Source: Linum tenue
Lineage: Eukaryota; Streptophyta; Magnoliopsida; Malpighiales; Linaceae
Assembly (NCBI GenBank): GCA_946122785.1
Contig: CAMGYJ010000006.1
Span: 66,527,676 to 66,591,675, forward strand
Direction: 5' to 3'
Length of the DNA: 64,000 bases
Notes under the pieces: model-generated
The model's input: the letters and a program-made list of their open reading frames with translations, nothing else
Told to the model about the DNA's origin: nothing
The model's database searches: none
Part shown: positions 1 to 13,019 of the stretch, in pieces
Numbering within the stretch: the stretch's first letter is position 1
Layout: each line of letters starts with the position of its first letter
Position numbers and translations under genes: made by a program

Positions 1-930
1 GAAATGATCCTCATATCATATTCCTTTCCTCCAACTATACTTAATGCAATTCAATCAGAATTCATTAATGACAACCTAATGTACGATAGTTGTACAACTA
101 AGTCTCTGAATCGATCAAGTTAACTCAAAGATTTGAATCTGTGACTCAAAGAGTTTGACCTGTATTTTTTTAAAGATCACTAATGAAGTCATTTATAATG
201 TCAATTTCAGCATGAAAAAAAAAAAGTTAATATAACAAACAAAAGCGACAATCTTTCTGTGTGACCAAAGATCGTAGTAATAATGATTAAGATGGGGATT
301 AAAGGGCTCACCTGGTCGACATCAGAGATATTCAGTTCGTTGGGGGTGGGGAGGGATGTGATAATGCGAATGGTGGCTCTCTCTCGAACTATTTGGAAAG
401 TCATGAAACTGAGTCTTGTTTGATTTTACGCGATTTACTTTTCGTGCATTAATGAAAAAGAAAATAAAAACAGAACTCACTGTCATTGCCATACGAATCA
501 AAATTGTTGGGAAATGAAAAAAAAAATGAAATCAATGGGTGGTGGGGATTTGAAGTTTTCACGGCTTTCATGTTGAGATGAGGGAAAAGCATGTGAGTTT
601 GGAATGGGAAATGGCGGTGTTTGTGTCATTGTATGAGAGAGAGAACGTGCAAATAATTGATTTATGAATTTATTTCATAGATGGATCAATCTCATTGCCA
701 GAGATAAAAATTCAGAAAATATTAATCATATAAAAAAACCCATTATTAGAAAATTAATAATTATAAATAGAAATTCCCCACAAACCCAACTTGCCTGCAT
801 GCTACTTCCAATCAACCACACTGCCACTGCCCATTTTTTTCAGACCTTGCCATGTGAGTTTGTTCTTATTGAGTTAATGTTTTTGTAGCAATTAAAAGCA
901 AAAAAAATAAGAGTCTACCCAAAACTTTCC
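1..930. other. intergenic, no gene seen
   Basis: AT-rich DNA with homopolymer A runs and no protein or RNA gene that I can support. The last few hundred bases are the upstream region of the expansin gene that follows. Confidence 0.6.
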
Positions 931-931
931 C

Positions 932-941
932 TTATTTATAT
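932..941 (+). promoter_or_regulatory. TATA box of the expansin gene
   Basis: A TTATTTATAT stretch lies about 120 bp upstream of the expansin ATG and is followed by a pyrimidine-rich leader. The spacing fits a plant core promoter with a leader of roughly 80-90 nt. The assignment is positional only. Confidence 0.5.
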
Positions 942-1058
942 GGTTCTTCCCTTCTCTGGATCAGCCAACCAGTTTGTAAATACCAAACCTCAAAGCAACC
1001 TCTGATTCCTTCTCTCACTCTCTCTTCCTCTGCTGCTGAACCAAAGCCCAACTGAAGA

Positions 1059-2417
1059 ATGGCAAAGCAGCAGCTGGCCATGGCCATGGCTATGGCGTTT
1101 CCTCTTCTATGGGCTCTACTCTGCATCTCTCTGGCTCCCACTGTCGCCAATGCCTTCACTGCTTCCGCTTGGACCAAAGGCCACGCCACTTTCTACGGCG
1201 GTGGCGATGCCTCCGGGACTATGGGTAAGTTAAAAAAGATCGAATCTTTCGTGCGAATTTCATCACGTGATTTTATTTGTAGTCTTATCTGTGTTTGTAC
1301 ATAAAAAGTTGTTACGATAAAATGTCATGTGTCCCAATATCTCTGCGACATGTTAATCTAGTTACTTGACAAGTTTTTATTGGTATATGTTTAAACCATA
1401 GAAATAATATAAAATTTTTAATGATATATAATTGTATACAAAATACATTTATTTGCAAATTTATGTCATCTTTGCCTAAAAATGAATATGTGAATGTTGG
1501 ATTCCATCATTCATTACTTTTCATACTTGTTGAGTCTTTGGGCTGATAGGTATATAGTCTTAGTAATTTATAATTAGGATGGTTTCACTTTTAATTTATT
1601 TTACCATTTTTCATCATAAACAAACATCATGTGATTGAGGAATTTGTCAATCTTTCTCAAATTTCTTCTTCAATTTGGCAGGAGGTGCATGTGGGTATGG
1701 CAACCTATACTCTAGTGGGTATGGCACAAGGACTGCTGCCCTAAGCACGGCTTTGTTCAACGATGGTGCCTCATGTGGAGAGTGTTACAAGATCATATGT
1801 GACTATAATACAGACCCTAGATGGTGCATTAAGGGCAGGTCGATAACGATCACCGCAACGAACTTCTGCCCTCCGAATTTCGCTCAGGCCAACGACGCTG
1901 GTGGTTGGTGCAACCCGCCATTGAAGCACTTCGACATGGCTCAACCGGCGTGGGAGAAGATCGGGATCTACAGAGGTGGAATCATCCCTGTTATGTACCA
2001 AAGGTAGGGGAAGGAGGAGAATGGGAAAATTTCGATTTGGTACTTAAGCTTTTATTATCTTCATAATTTGGTCACTTTTATTTGGAACTCATTTTGTGTT
2101 TCATGTTTAGGGTGCCATGTAAGAAGCATGGTGGAGTGAGGTTCCAAGTCAATGGGAGGGACTATTTCGAGCTGGTGACCATCACCAACGTGGCGGGAGC
2201 TGGATCGATTAAGTCGGTTTCCATCAAGGGTTCGAAGACAGGGTGGCTGCCCATGTCGAGGAATTGGGGGGCAAACTGGCAGTCGAATTCGTACCTTAAT
2301 GGACAATCCATGTCTTTCCAAATCACGACTACCGATGGGGAGATGCGAACGTTCAACGATATCGTACCGGCTAATTGGGGGTTCGGCCAAACTTTCTCGA
2401 GTAGACTACAGTTCTAA
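1059..2417 (+). CDS. alpha-expansin (EXPA11-like), three exons
   Basis: Secreted cell-wall-loosening protein that disrupts cellulose-xyloglucan contacts in growing walls. Exons by GT-AG signals: 1059-1224, 1682-2003, 2111-2417; the spliced frame gives 264 residues, normal for the family (about 250-260). Residues 1-32 form a hydrophobic signal peptide. The double-psi barrel domain shows GACGYG (57-62), the conserved cysteines, the alpha-expansin insert GWCNPP (130-135) and HFD (138-140). The C-terminal CBM63-like domain follows, with the typical [11 protein letters not shown] (212-222) and the tail ending FSSRLQF. The wording of the C-terminal half resembles Arabidopsis EXPA11 more than other EXPAs, by memory. 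The ATG at 1059 is the only one giving a signal peptide. Both introns fall at positions usual for plant EXPA genes. No defect seen; it looks functional. Confidence 0.95.
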
Positions 2418-2501
2418 AAACGTGAAGGCTCGGAATAGTATTGATTCGATCTAAGAACTCATAAGGGTTTTTCCAGAAAATTTCTTTATAGTTTAATTTT
2501 G

Positions 2502-2672
2502 GCTGAGGCGTTGCTTATACTTTTACAAGGAGCTGCCCGCCTTGCGACTATGAGTCCATGCGCTTTTGCGAGTGACTTTAACGTCGTAATACGTGAACCC
2601 AATGAAATTTCCGTTGAAGAGAAATTGTGGGTAGGGATTTGGTTGGAGCAGATTGATGAAAAGTTACAATAA
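2502..2672 (+). pseudogene. possible RNase H-like retroelement fragment
   Basis: A 56-codon open stretch just downstream of the expansin reads AEALLILLQGAARLA then FASDFNVVIREPN and ends WLEQIDEKLQ. This resembles the core of the plant LINE-type RNase H domain: an AEA helix, a Gly-Ala-Ala-x-x-Ala segment, then a SD-x-x-x-VI strand. It has no start codon of its own and stops at TAA. Similarity is weak; it could also be chance coding in the 3' flank or 3' UTR of the expansin. Confidence 0.3.
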
Positions 2673-3512
2673 GGGCATTGGAATTGCAGAGTTTGCAAGT
2701 TAGGTTGTAATTTGTATTTTCCTTTTTTACATGATATGAAACGGTTTCTAGCTTTGTTTCTACTTTTTTCATTGGTTTTGTTGTCTTTCTGGTTCTATTA
2801 TTTGAGGTAATTGTATTGATGAAATTGAAATGTTCATTTAATAATTGATTATCCCAGCTACTCCTGAAGCCAATGAATGAAAGTTTGATGCACTTCAGTA
2901 ATGTTAGCTGTTTTAAAAAAAATTGGATTGTATTTAGAGTTTCGATTTTAAAATAATTTCCAATCAACTCATCTATATTCTATGTGTATCTCAACAATAT
3001 TATATAAATGAAGATAAAACAACACTTATATCAATTAGTTCTCACCATCTAAAACCCGGTCTTAAGAACCAAGTACATCAGAGAGTACAAAATTGATTCC
3101 ACAAATCTACTCCTGGTCATAAGCCGTATTACAAGCCGCAGGAAAATACTCAACTTTGGGTGGTGAATTTGTTTTTAACTCATATATTTCATGGAAAAGG
3201 TTGTTGCACATAAACGAAAAAAGGGAAATTCATGGAAAAGGTTGTGAGAACGAGGGGAAGGTCGGAAGGAAGTGGCCGAGGATTTGTTGGGCTAATACTA
3301 TACGGAATGGTAACTCACTGGGCCTGGAAATATGATGGTGTGGGCAGCTGGGCTCGACTAAGTCAGCCTTATCCAGATGAGAGAAAACGAGTTACCTGAT
3401 TTGGACCTTTGTGAGGATGGACGAATCCAAGAGGCTATAGGGTCTAACGCTCAGTAACCCTTACTTACTAACTAACTAGCGTGGTCCGGCCATTTGGTTG
3501 GAGGGAGGTGAT
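2673..3512. other. intergenic, no gene seen
   Basis: No coding stretch or RNA gene recognised. It ends at the left target-site copy (GAGGTGAT, 3505-3512) of the next mobile element. Confidence 0.5.
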
Positions 3513-4224
3513 TAGGGGTGATAATCGGTTGGCGGTTATCCGGTTTGACCGACCACCGAACCGAAACCGGAGGTTATTCACCGAAACCGACAACCGAAAA
3601 CTGCTGGCGGTGTCGGCGTCGGTTGGGAGAATTGGGGGATTTAGCTAACCGGGCGGTCTTCGGTTGCTAACCGTGAAACCGACGGTGCACCGCAAAAACC
3701 GTCAAAACACAACGCAAAGCCAATCCGTCGATTCCATATCCAAATCCCATGACCTAACTTCCTCCATCCCTGCCTCCTCCATTCCCTTCCAGATTTCCGC
3801 CTCCTGCTGCAACCAGCTTCCATCCTCGTGCCGGACGACATTGTCTTCTCGTCTAGTCGTCATCTCTTCCTCCCGCCGGCGTCCCGTCGGCGTCCCGTCG
3901 AGTTGCTTTTTGTTATCGCCCAGTCGACCTCTTCTTCACATCCAGTCGTTGTCTCATCCTCACGCCGTCGTCAGCCCGTCGTCCTTGTCAGAAACAGAGA
4001 TTCGTCGTCATTCCTTAAGCTGCCGCTGACGAGTCTCTCCGTAAAGCTAGCTGCTACCGGTTATCGGCTAACCGCCTCACCGAACCGACGCTGGCGGTTG
4101 CGGTTTTCGGCTAACCGCCGGAGCTACGGTTGCGGTTGCGGTTGTTGAATTCTGCTCTTCATCATCCTCGGCTAACCGACTTGGCGGTGCGGTTAAAACC
4201 GAAACCGCACCGTTAACAGCCCTA
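3513..4224. mobile_element. non-autonomous hAT-like element, 712 bp
   Basis: Flanked by a perfect 8-bp direct repeat GAGGTGAT (3505-3512 and 4225-4232). Left end starts TAGGGGTGATAATCGGTT; the reverse complement of the right end starts TAGGGCTGTTAACGGTGC, an imperfect terminal inverted repeat. Both subterminal regions are packed with short CGGTT/AACCG motifs. An 8-bp duplication with TAGGG-type ends is the hAT signature. Interior frames are GC-rich but show no transposase motif, so it depends on an enzyme encoded elsewhere. Confidence 0.85.
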
Positions 4225-6429
4225 GAGGTGATGTATGAAATTTGATAATATAATGGGTTGTATAGCTTATTATTTATAGTTTTTTTTTTGGGAAATACGT
4301 GATAAAATAGTGAATTCTAGTAGGAAAGAGACATGAATGATGCAACGAATAAAAAATCAGCTTTATGAACCAAAATCAAGTACCCGTTACCTTGTGAAAC
4401 AATAATGTTTCTGGTAATATGATGAGGTGGAGTAAGTTTTATAGAAACTAAATTCCAGAAAATCGAATAAAAAATCGCCTATCCCGCCAATTTTCGGGAA
4501 ATGAGCATCTCACAATCGTTGCTAGCTTTTACTCGGCCCGTTGGCCGATTAATTTGCTTTATAAAACTTTCATCTTGTCATCATTGTGCTTTCTGGTTTT
4601 TTGACAATCCATGATAAAATCTAAAGAAATCAAGAATGAACAACACGATTTGGGATAGGAACCACCGTTCCTGTATCCCTAGAAAATGGTGGTAAACACG
4701 GACTCATCAGCCAAACTGGTTTGGATTGAGATTTTATCGGGTATCAGGGAACCATGTGATTATAAATTAGACTTGATCAAAACGGGCCGAAACTTGAAAT
4801 TCAGCATGTTTAACCGACCCATGCCAAACTCTAATTATTCTTTACTTTTAAACTTTCTATTTGAAAATTAAAAAAAATAATGAAAGAAGAGATGACTGCA
4901 ATTCGCCATTTGCACATCGCTGATTCGGGAATAAAACTATAGAATTTCGAAAGGAAACTGAAAATGTTTAGGATCGTTTTAATGTTATAAATAACCAAAT
5001 AGATCTTTCTATTTAGTTTTTTACTAACAAATACCAAACGATTCCCTATAATACACACTATAATTTAATCATTATGATATCAAATAATTACATAATATAT
5101 ATTTGAAATGATAAAAATTGGACTAATTGGGTTGGTTGAGGTTGAACCATTATATAACTTTAAAATACATTATATTTTAGCCACTAAGATATAAAATAAT
5201 AGCATAATATATATTATGCTAGAGAAAATAGCTTGTTTTAGAGTGGCAAACCCATGATGTTCATTTGTTTTACTTGATGGGCAAATCCCGTGTAGGTCAG
5301 GCCCATTCAACTCTTCTATTTTATGATTAGCGGTTAGCTTATTAGAATCCATGCATTAGTTTATTGTTATTTTTTTTTCTTTTTAGCAATAAAAACTAAA
5401 AAGGAGTATTGTTTTTGTTTTTTCATATATATATTTTACCACTACGGAGAAATAAAAGGACTTAAAGAAAAAAATTGACACTTCTGGACCCGTTTAAATC
5501 TGCATGTGTACGTTAAGTTGGCCCATTCCACAGAGGAAAAAGAAAAAAATTGACACTCCCTACTCTGCCTTCCTACAAACGCTCATGGAGCAGGGAATTT
5601 GAAATGGGGAAAGGGTTTTTTCCTCTCTGCGATTATATGTTTTTAATTTAAAAAGATACAACAAATGTACTTAGTGTGATTGGTTATGGTCTTTGCTTTT
5701 CTTTAAAGTGGTCATGGTTCGAATCCTAGTAAGTGTCTTTTTAATGAATAAAAAAAAAGAAATTGTGAAGATCAAAACGTCCTTCCTACTTTTACTCTGG
5801 ATGCAGGAAATTTGAAATGGGGCTTTAAGTTTTCTCATTTGGCTTTTATTTATTGTGTAGATAGATGAGTAACCAAATCTCAGTTATAAGATTTAAGTGA
5901 GCTCAGAAAATTCAGATTTAAAAATGAAGAATTAAAAATATTTTTATTTTTTCTTGTTTTCTTAACTGATTCATATCTTCTTCGTTTTAACTCGAATTTC
6001 AATTTTTTTTGCACAGATGGAACGAATTCGTTGTGCTCTACAAAATGAGATCCATTTTCAATATTTTTTGAGAAAAATTGCTTGTCTCTCATTACCAACT
6101 GCATACCATATGGTATCTTATTCATTTTCAAGTCGTTTTTTAAAATTTTTGCACAGAATGAACGAGTTCATCATGACTTATTGGATCTACAAATTTCTGA
6201 GTGAACAAAATACAGTACCAAAATATACCACCCAATACCACCCTGGTATGGGGTGGTATCTTGTGGTACACAATGTTGAAAGTCGTAAATGACAATTAGT
6301 ATACTCCTACTATCATGTATTCAATCATCCTACAGTCTTGGTATGTTCATACCACCATGGTAAGTTTTGTCATACCATATGGTATGCGCTTATTTAATAT
6401 CAGTCAATACCATATAGTATATATACTGG
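4225..6429. other. intergenic, short palindromes only
   Basis: AT-rich, no supportable gene. Near 6100-6430 the palindrome TACCATATGGTA and variants recur several times, and at about 6230-6265 there is a short hairpin built on ACCACCC...GGGTGGT; this looks like the remnant of an old fold-back element into which the next hAT-like element inserted. Confidence 0.45.
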
Positions 6430-7130
6430 TAGGGATGGGAATTGGGTGGGCTCGGCGGATTTTGACAATAAAACGCACCCAACCGCGCTTAAACGGATTG
6501 ACAATCTTAATCCACCACCCACCCACATTTAGTCTTGGGTTGGGTCGAGCGGATGGTGGATGATGCGGGTGGGTTTGCGAGTCACCCACATCCCAATGTA
6601 CATAATATAAAGGAGTCAACTTGACATGATAATCGGTAGAGAGAGTTATCGAGTGGAAACAACAAGATGAAATAGGTAGGAAAATGTCGAATTAGTTCTG
6701 AAATTGGATATAAATTCTATTATGAAGGAGTTTTCTACGAATGGAGATGATTATCATGTGCAAGGAACTAAGTAAAATATTTCAACGAAGGAAAGAGAGG
6801 TGACTAGGCATAGGAATCAGAGGGGAAATAAAGTGAAGAAGAGTGGCTCATGAATTGGAATATTGGCATTGAGGTTCAATCTCAAAGAACAGCTCTAGTT
6901 TCCGTCTAACGTCTCTACTCTCCAGTCACTAGCGCCTAAAACTTTGTTCTTTTTATTGTTGGGTTGAGCGGGTCACCCGCACACCCGTCCACAACCCATC
7001 CGTCACCCGACGGATGACTCCTAGCGCAACCCGTCACCCATCCACAAACCCACCCACATAATGAAATTCGGGTCAAATGTGGGCAGGTCGGCCCAAACCT
7101 GTGGGTGATCCGCCTGCATGCCCTGCCCTA
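6430..7130. mobile_element. non-autonomous hAT-like element, 701 bp
   Basis: Perfect 8-bp target duplication TATACTGG at 6422-6429 and 7131-7138. Ends: TAGGGATGGG on the left, TAGGGCAGGG as the reverse complement of the right. Subterminal repeats are CACCCA/TGGGTG rich on both sides (for example GGATGGTGGATGATGCGGG near 6550), typical of this hAT MITE group. No transposase motif inside. Confidence 0.85.
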
Positions 7131-7814
7131 TATACTGGTACAAAATGGTTCATTTTTTTTTGTTCCAAAAATATATCAAAGTGGATATCATTTTGAAGAA
7201 CACAATTAATCAAATCTAACGGTGGAAAAAAAATCTGACTGAAAATGAGTGAGAAATCGTCTGTTACAAATTAAGGGGGGAAATTTACAGGCTTTGCAGA
7301 AGAGAAAAGGGGCGCTGATGTGACGGTTGGTGATTGAGTTATGCATAGTTACTCACCACAAGGTTATGCATAAGAACTGCTCTGAGGGGCTAAGATCAGG
7401 TGGTGACTAAGTGAATCTCATTTATTGAATGTCATTTAAATTTAATGGCTCCAATTAATCTGATTCAATGAAAGGCAATATGGTCATTGCATATTGTTTT
7501 AATTTTCAATTATTAATTTTAGAAAAATCCTTCCCTCTAGCGCCTTTTCGCGAGCATCACTCAGCAGCAAGATTCTTCGGCATGTATTCCCGACGGCGAC
7601 AGAAGGTTCCTAGTCTCGCGCTACCCTTCCAGCGTCCCACACGTCCCTTAGGGAATTTTCCTAGGGAATGGTTGCTTCTCCCCATTTCACACACCCACAG
7701 AGAGAGAGAGAGTTGATTTTTCGGCTGCGAGAATTTTTCGGTGTCAGCGGTGGAGATTTTCCAACGATTGGGATTTTCGGCGGCAGCGGCAACTTTGTGA
7801 TATTTGTCAGACCA

Positions 7815-8160
7815 TTTTGTAATGTTTATAAGTCTATTTTGTAATGTTCGTAGCGATTCTGTTTGTATCGTTTATCATTCTAGTTTGTAATGTTTATATG
7901 ACTAATTTGTATATATTGTAATTTGTAATGTTTGTTTGTCTAATTTGTAAACTTTATGTTACAATTTGTATACTTTGTATTCAAATTGATTTGTAATAAA
8001 AGTTCACTGATTTGTATTGTAAGTAGTGACATTTTGTAATGTTAGTATGTTTTGTAATGTTTGTCGACTTGTTTTGTAATGTTTGTAAGTTTTGTTATTT
8101 TGGTAATGTTTGTAGTTTTTTTTTGTAACGTTTGTAAGCTTTATTATTTTGGCAAAATAC
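7815..8160 (+). repeat. degenerate TTTGTAATGTTTGTA minisatellite
   Basis: The motif TTTGTAATGTTTGTA or TTTGTAATGTTTATA recurs about a dozen times with irregular spacers, giving a T/G-rich strand. No reading frame or element ends can be tied to it. It may be the expanded subterminal part of a decayed transposon. Confidence 0.55.
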
Positions 8161-8949
8161 AGCTGTATACCCACAACTATCAGATTTGTGACAAATATAT
8201 CCACAACTATCGAAATACACGAAATATATCCACAACTATCGATTTATGATAGATTTGCCACATAAGCCAAAAAGCAACCAAACTTTACACGTATACTTCG
8301 TATGTTTTCATAATACCTTGTCACTAATTTCGAATCATTTCCCACTTTTTAACCGTTAGATTGGTGTGTCCAGATCTATGGGCTAGGAGAGGCTTAGTCA
8401 AGTGACTAAGGACCCCCTTAGTCATGGGATCCACCCACAATCAAATAGGGATGAGTTAGTTTGACTACCTTCTAAGGGTTCGAAAAAATGACATCCCTTA
8501 TTAATTATAGTTATTTTGGGTATTAAATTCATGTTGCATTTAATAATATTTGGGAATTAAAAAATTCATTTTAATTGCATTCCTTTTTTTCAACTACCAT
8601 TGCACCTATACATTGATATCATTGCACATGTACAACTACCATGGCCATGCGTCTATTGAATCTTCTTTTATGGGAAACCTTGAGAACTTTATTAATCAGA
8701 AGATGAGGTTACATAATCCATCTGCAGCTGATCAATAATAAAAATAGGAGGTCTATTAATCCAGACTTCTCTCTCATTCCATCTCGTCTTCGAGTGAGCC
8801 ATCATGTGTACCACAACATTTCCTATGCGGGGTCACTGCTGCCAACTTCAGTTCCCTATCACCCTTGTACCACGACTCGCTGACCGGGCAGCGAGACCAC
8901 CGTGGCTCTCAGTCGTTGGCCGAATAACAGACTTCACGTCATAGCAACA

Positions 8950-9190
8950 ACCATGGAAGTTGTACATATACCTTAATGGTCATCATTGAGCTGGTACATA
9001 CACCTTATGGTACAAGCTGAACTAAAGTTGTGCCTATACATTTCTGTACAAATTGAGGTGAACTTGTACGTATACCTTATGGTAAAAGTTCAGTTGAAGT
9101 TCAATTAAGCTTGTATCTATACCTTTATGGTCAAATTGAAGTTGAACATATACCTTATGGTACAAGTTCAAAATAATTTTGTGTTTATAC
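8950..9190 (+). repeat. degenerate repeats of TATACCTTATGGTACAA
   Basis: Six or so diverged copies of a unit containing TATACCTTATGGTACAA and GTTGAA, spaced about 40-50 bp apart. TACCTTATGGTA is partly self-complementary, so each unit can form a small hairpin. No other function is visible. The rest of 7131-9434 holds no gene I can support. Confidence 0.5.
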
Positions 9191-9539
9191 TATATAGTAC
9201 AAATTATACTTGATTTGGGTTGTGAGTCAATAGAGTTATGGATCAATGAAGTTAAAAAAAAGTCGCACTTGATTAAGTTAAAAAGTGGCGACCATATTTT
9301 TTTTTTGTTATAGCTGGCATTATGATTGAATTTCTTTTGGTGCTTGATTGTTTAAATGTATTTATATGAATAATAATTTAATAACGAACGAAAGGTTAAC
9401 AATGCTAACTTGAGGATTATAATTACCAAAAAATTTTGAGGATTATTCTCCTTTTAAAGATAAGATCGTGTGAGCAAGTCATTAAACTCTGGTTAAGCTA
9501 ATTAAATAAGCTAGTTAAACACTGGTTATCGGGGCAGAC

Positions 9540-12500
9540 CTAGATGTCGGGAACTTATGGGAGAGTTTAATTCCTTCATCAATCAAAATGGACTTATTGA
9601 TTTGCCTTTAAGGGGATCCCTTTTCACCAGAAGTGGAGGAGGCGCAAGTACCTCTTTTTCTCGAATTGATAGGGCATTGGTTAATTCAGCTTTTGATGCT
9701 TCCTTCTCCCCCGACCCTCTTCTGGCTTTCGAGAGGGTTGTTTCTGATCACAATCCAATCAAAGTTCAGTGAGGTACTACGGAAGTTGTTCACCGACCTT
9801 GGCTCTTTGAAAATATGTGGCTCTTGGAGGATTCCTTTTTGCAAAGCTTAGTCGGGTGGTGGAACGTCCCTGTCGCTGGCTTCGGTCTCCTGTTTCGTAC
9901 CAGTCAGAGATTGAGACAATTAAAGCAACTTATCAAGATTTGAAAAGTGGAAGTTTTTGGCAGAACTCAATTGAAGATCGAGAATCTCCTTAGGAAGATC
10001 AAGGCCAATGACGAAGCTGAAGAACGCGGCCAGATTTCCGAGCTAATTATCAATGAAAGAAGTTTGCTTAAATGCGAGCTGGATCGCATTCTTTTGATGG
10101 AGGAGATCTCTTGGCGCCAAAAGTCTCGCGAACTGTGGCTAAAGGTTGGTGATCGCAACTCTGCGCACTTTCATTTTGTGGCTAACTTTAATCAAAGAAG
10201 AAATGAGGTGCTTACCTTAAAAGTGGAGGGCAAGGTTGTCCAAGGATCTTCAGCGTTGAAGAACGCCTTCATTAATCATTTTGGTAACACCTTCAAGGAG
10301 ATGCACAAAGAGAGACCCTTCCCCGCCGATTATAAAAAGCATTACTTTAGCTTGGAAGATAATCATCAACTCACTGTTCCCTTTACCGAAGCTGAAATCT
10401 GGATGGTTATCCGCTCCTGTAAGGGTGACAAAGCCCCGGGACCTGACGGGTTTACCTTGGAATTCTTCAAAAAAGCTTGGAATATTATCAAACTTGATGT
10501 GCTTAAGGCAACTGACGATTTCTATCTCACAGGCTGTCTCCCTCATTCGGCGGCTCATTCTTTCTTGTGTCTGATCCCAAAAATAGAAGCTGCTGAAGAA
10601 GTTAAAGATTTCCGACCTATTAGTCTCATTGGTAGCCTATACAAGATCCTTTCGAAACTGATTTTCTTCCGACTCCAACCACACATGAAGAGAATTATAT
10701 CAAAGAACCAGTTCGCCGGAGTTAAAGATAGGCAAATTCAGGAAGCGGCCCTGCTAGCAAATGAATTGATTGATAGCAAACTCAAGAGTGGTAGGCCTGG
10801 AATGGTCATCAAGTTGGACATCAAAAAGGCTTTTGACTCGGTTATCTGGAGATGTCTTTTTAATATATTGAGGAATCTGGGGATGCATCCCCGTATGCAG
10901 AAGTGGATTAGGGGGTTTGTCAGCTCTTCTAAGCTGTCAGTGTTAGTTAATGGTGAGGCGGCGGGATTTTTCGAGACTCTAAGAGGGTTGAAGCATGGTG
11001 ACACTCTCTCCCCCTTCTTGTTCAGTTTGGTTATGGATATTTTATCCTTCATTCTTCAGAAGGCACTCGACACGGGGCTGATTCCGGGTTTTCTTATGGA
11101 TGATGCTGGTGGTCGTGGAGCTGTTAACCATTTCCTGTACACCGACGATGCCATCGTTTTTTGTGATGCAACTGAGGATGTTTCCTTCAATCTAACAGCA
11201 GCCTTGATCACCTTCAAACAAAGAGTATGCTGTTTCCGGTGGGTGATGTCGATAATATTGATAGACTTGCTGAAATTTTAGGTTGCAACTGGAAATTCTT
11301 AGGTTGCGAGTATCTGGGTCTTATGGGGAGAATAACTTTGTGCAAGCCTGTTCTTTGTTCCCAACCAGGCTACATGTTCTCTCTGTTTAATGCGCCGTGT
11401 TCAGTGATTGAGGATCTCGAGAAGGCTCAAAGAAACTTTATTTGGTTCGGAAACCAGGGCGAGAAGAAATTCCATCTCGTCTCGTGGGATAGATGTAAGG
11501 CTCCTTTGAAACTAGGGGGACTTGGGATCACGGACCTGCGAAGTCGCAATCAGGCGTTGCTTTGCAAATGGTGGTGGAGGTTTGCTCGGGAAAGGGATTC
11601 CGGGTGGCGGGAGTTGATTAATTACAAGTTTCCTAACGATCTGTCAAAATGCATGACGGATAAAATCGATGGTCCCTTAGGATTGAGTCCTTGGATGCAT
11701 ATTTTGAAACTCAAGAATATTTTTTGGAGGTTCACACGGATTGATCCTGGTGCTGGAGCTGATACATCTTTCTGGTTTGACAGATGGGTGACTGGAGGGC
11801 CTCTCGTTGTGGAGTTCCCACGGATTGTCGCTGCTGCCGAGGAGCCTTGCTGTTGGATTGCTGACGTCTTCCAGAATGCTGATGGGAGTGTAACCTGGGA
11901 TATTCCTCTTAAATTTACTCTTAGAGGAGGGGCCGAGAGAGAGAGAATCAAACGGCTTGACATTCTACACAATTTGCCTTCTGATTTTCTGTGCGCAAGT
12001 CCCTCGCGTCTCGTGTGGGCGCCTTCGATCAACTCTGGTTTCACAGCAAATTCCATGTACAAAGAGCTTATTAAGGAGCTATCCCAGTTCACTGGACTTC
12101 CCCTTCAAGTTTGTGTGGCAGGCTGCGGTTCCGTTCAAAGTGTGTGTTTTCATGTGGATTGTTGTTCAGAAGAAGGTCCTTACCCATGATGCTCTGAAAA
12201 AAGAGGATGGGCATTCCCAAGATGGTGTGTTTTGTGCGGTGCTAGTGAAGAAAGTCTCGATCACATCATGCTTTCCTACAGCTTCTCCATGGAGGTTTGG
12301 AGGATCATGGAGTCCTTTGTGGCGCTGCCGGCTAGGGCGACCGATCTTCCTTCTACCATTTCCTCCTAGCCTTGTGGCCAACCTGCTAGTTCCATGGAGA
12401 GGTGTTCCAAAGTCTTCCTCCATGCTCTCTGCTAGCGTATTTGGTTAGAGCAAAATGCTAGGATCTTCAAGAACAGGATGGAGCTCACTCGGGTTGTTTG

Positions 12501-12875
12501 CTTCAGAATCGGCAGGGCGATCTCTGATTGGTTGATTGTGGCTAACCCTGTAGATCGGGCGGTGGCTGAAACGTGGCTTAGAACGTTAAGGTCGCGCCTC
12601 CTTCCCAGTAGCAGCAACCAACATCAAATCGCAGACCCAGGCTGATCATCATCTTCTTCGGGTGGACCATGGGCTTCAGAGTTTCTCCTGTTTGAGCCTT
12701 CCCCTGCCTGTTGTACCGTTTTCCCTTTCCTGGACTGGCTGCTGCTTCTTGCCACTTGTTGTTTGTGGCATGTGGCGTGCGCCTGTTCCCCTTCTTCTTT
12801 CATGTTTGTTGTTCTTCTTCTAAACTCTTTGTTAATTTATTTCACCATTATAAATTTTTTTTTAGTGTAGCCTAA
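9540..12875 (+). mobile_element. 5'-truncated L1-type LINE
   Basis: A non-LTR retrotransposon that starts inside the endonuclease domain. It runs through reverse transcriptase and the zf-RVT region to a 3' end reading CACCATTATAAA before a T run. A near-identical ~23-bp sequence beginning TTTGAGGATTATTCTCC lies at 9435-9458 and again at 12876-12898, fitting the variable-length duplication of LINE insertion. The few AT-rich bases 9459-9539 before recognisable coding may belong to either side. A second LINE fragment in this window (45663-46614) ends in the same CCATTATAAA before a poly(A) tail, which supports this 3' end. Confidence 0.85.
9557..12448 (+). pseudogene. LINE ORF2 remnant: endonuclease end, RT, zf-RVT
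   Basis: Reading frames in order: 9557-9772 is the endonuclease C-terminus, ending in the conserved SDHNPI. 9947-11281 is reverse transcriptase, with DKAPGPDGF, the catalytic LDIKKAFDSV, LKHGDTLSPFLF and the active-site box FLYTDDAIVF. 11227-12189 is the RT thumb/connection, with WFGNQGEKKFHLVSW and GGLGITDLR. 11957-12448 supplies the zf-RVT start (FKFVWQAAVPFKVCVFMW). At least three frame changes are needed (near 9775-9945, 11225-11280 and 12090-12120), so no complete protein can be made, although the two RT aspartates are intact. ORF1 and the N-terminal endonuclease are missing. Confidence 0.85.
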
Positions 12876-13019
12876 TTTGAGGATTATTCTCCTTTAAAAT
12901 GTAATCAGTCTAACTGGTATGGACTTTATTTTGTGAAGACGAGATCCATGGTTCGAGTACATCCATGGCCTTTTCCTTAAGGTTATTTTTAATTTCAACT
13001 CTTAAAACTAAGAATGTGT

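Noticed and set aside
3664..4148. Two overlapping Ser/Arg-rich open frames (121 and 106 codons)
   Set aside because: They lie wholly inside the hAT-like element and arise from its CGT/TCC-rich repeats; no family motif.
8161..8260. ATATCCACAACTATC repeats as a separate MITE
   Set aside because: Only three short imperfect repeats; no opposite terminus or target duplication found.
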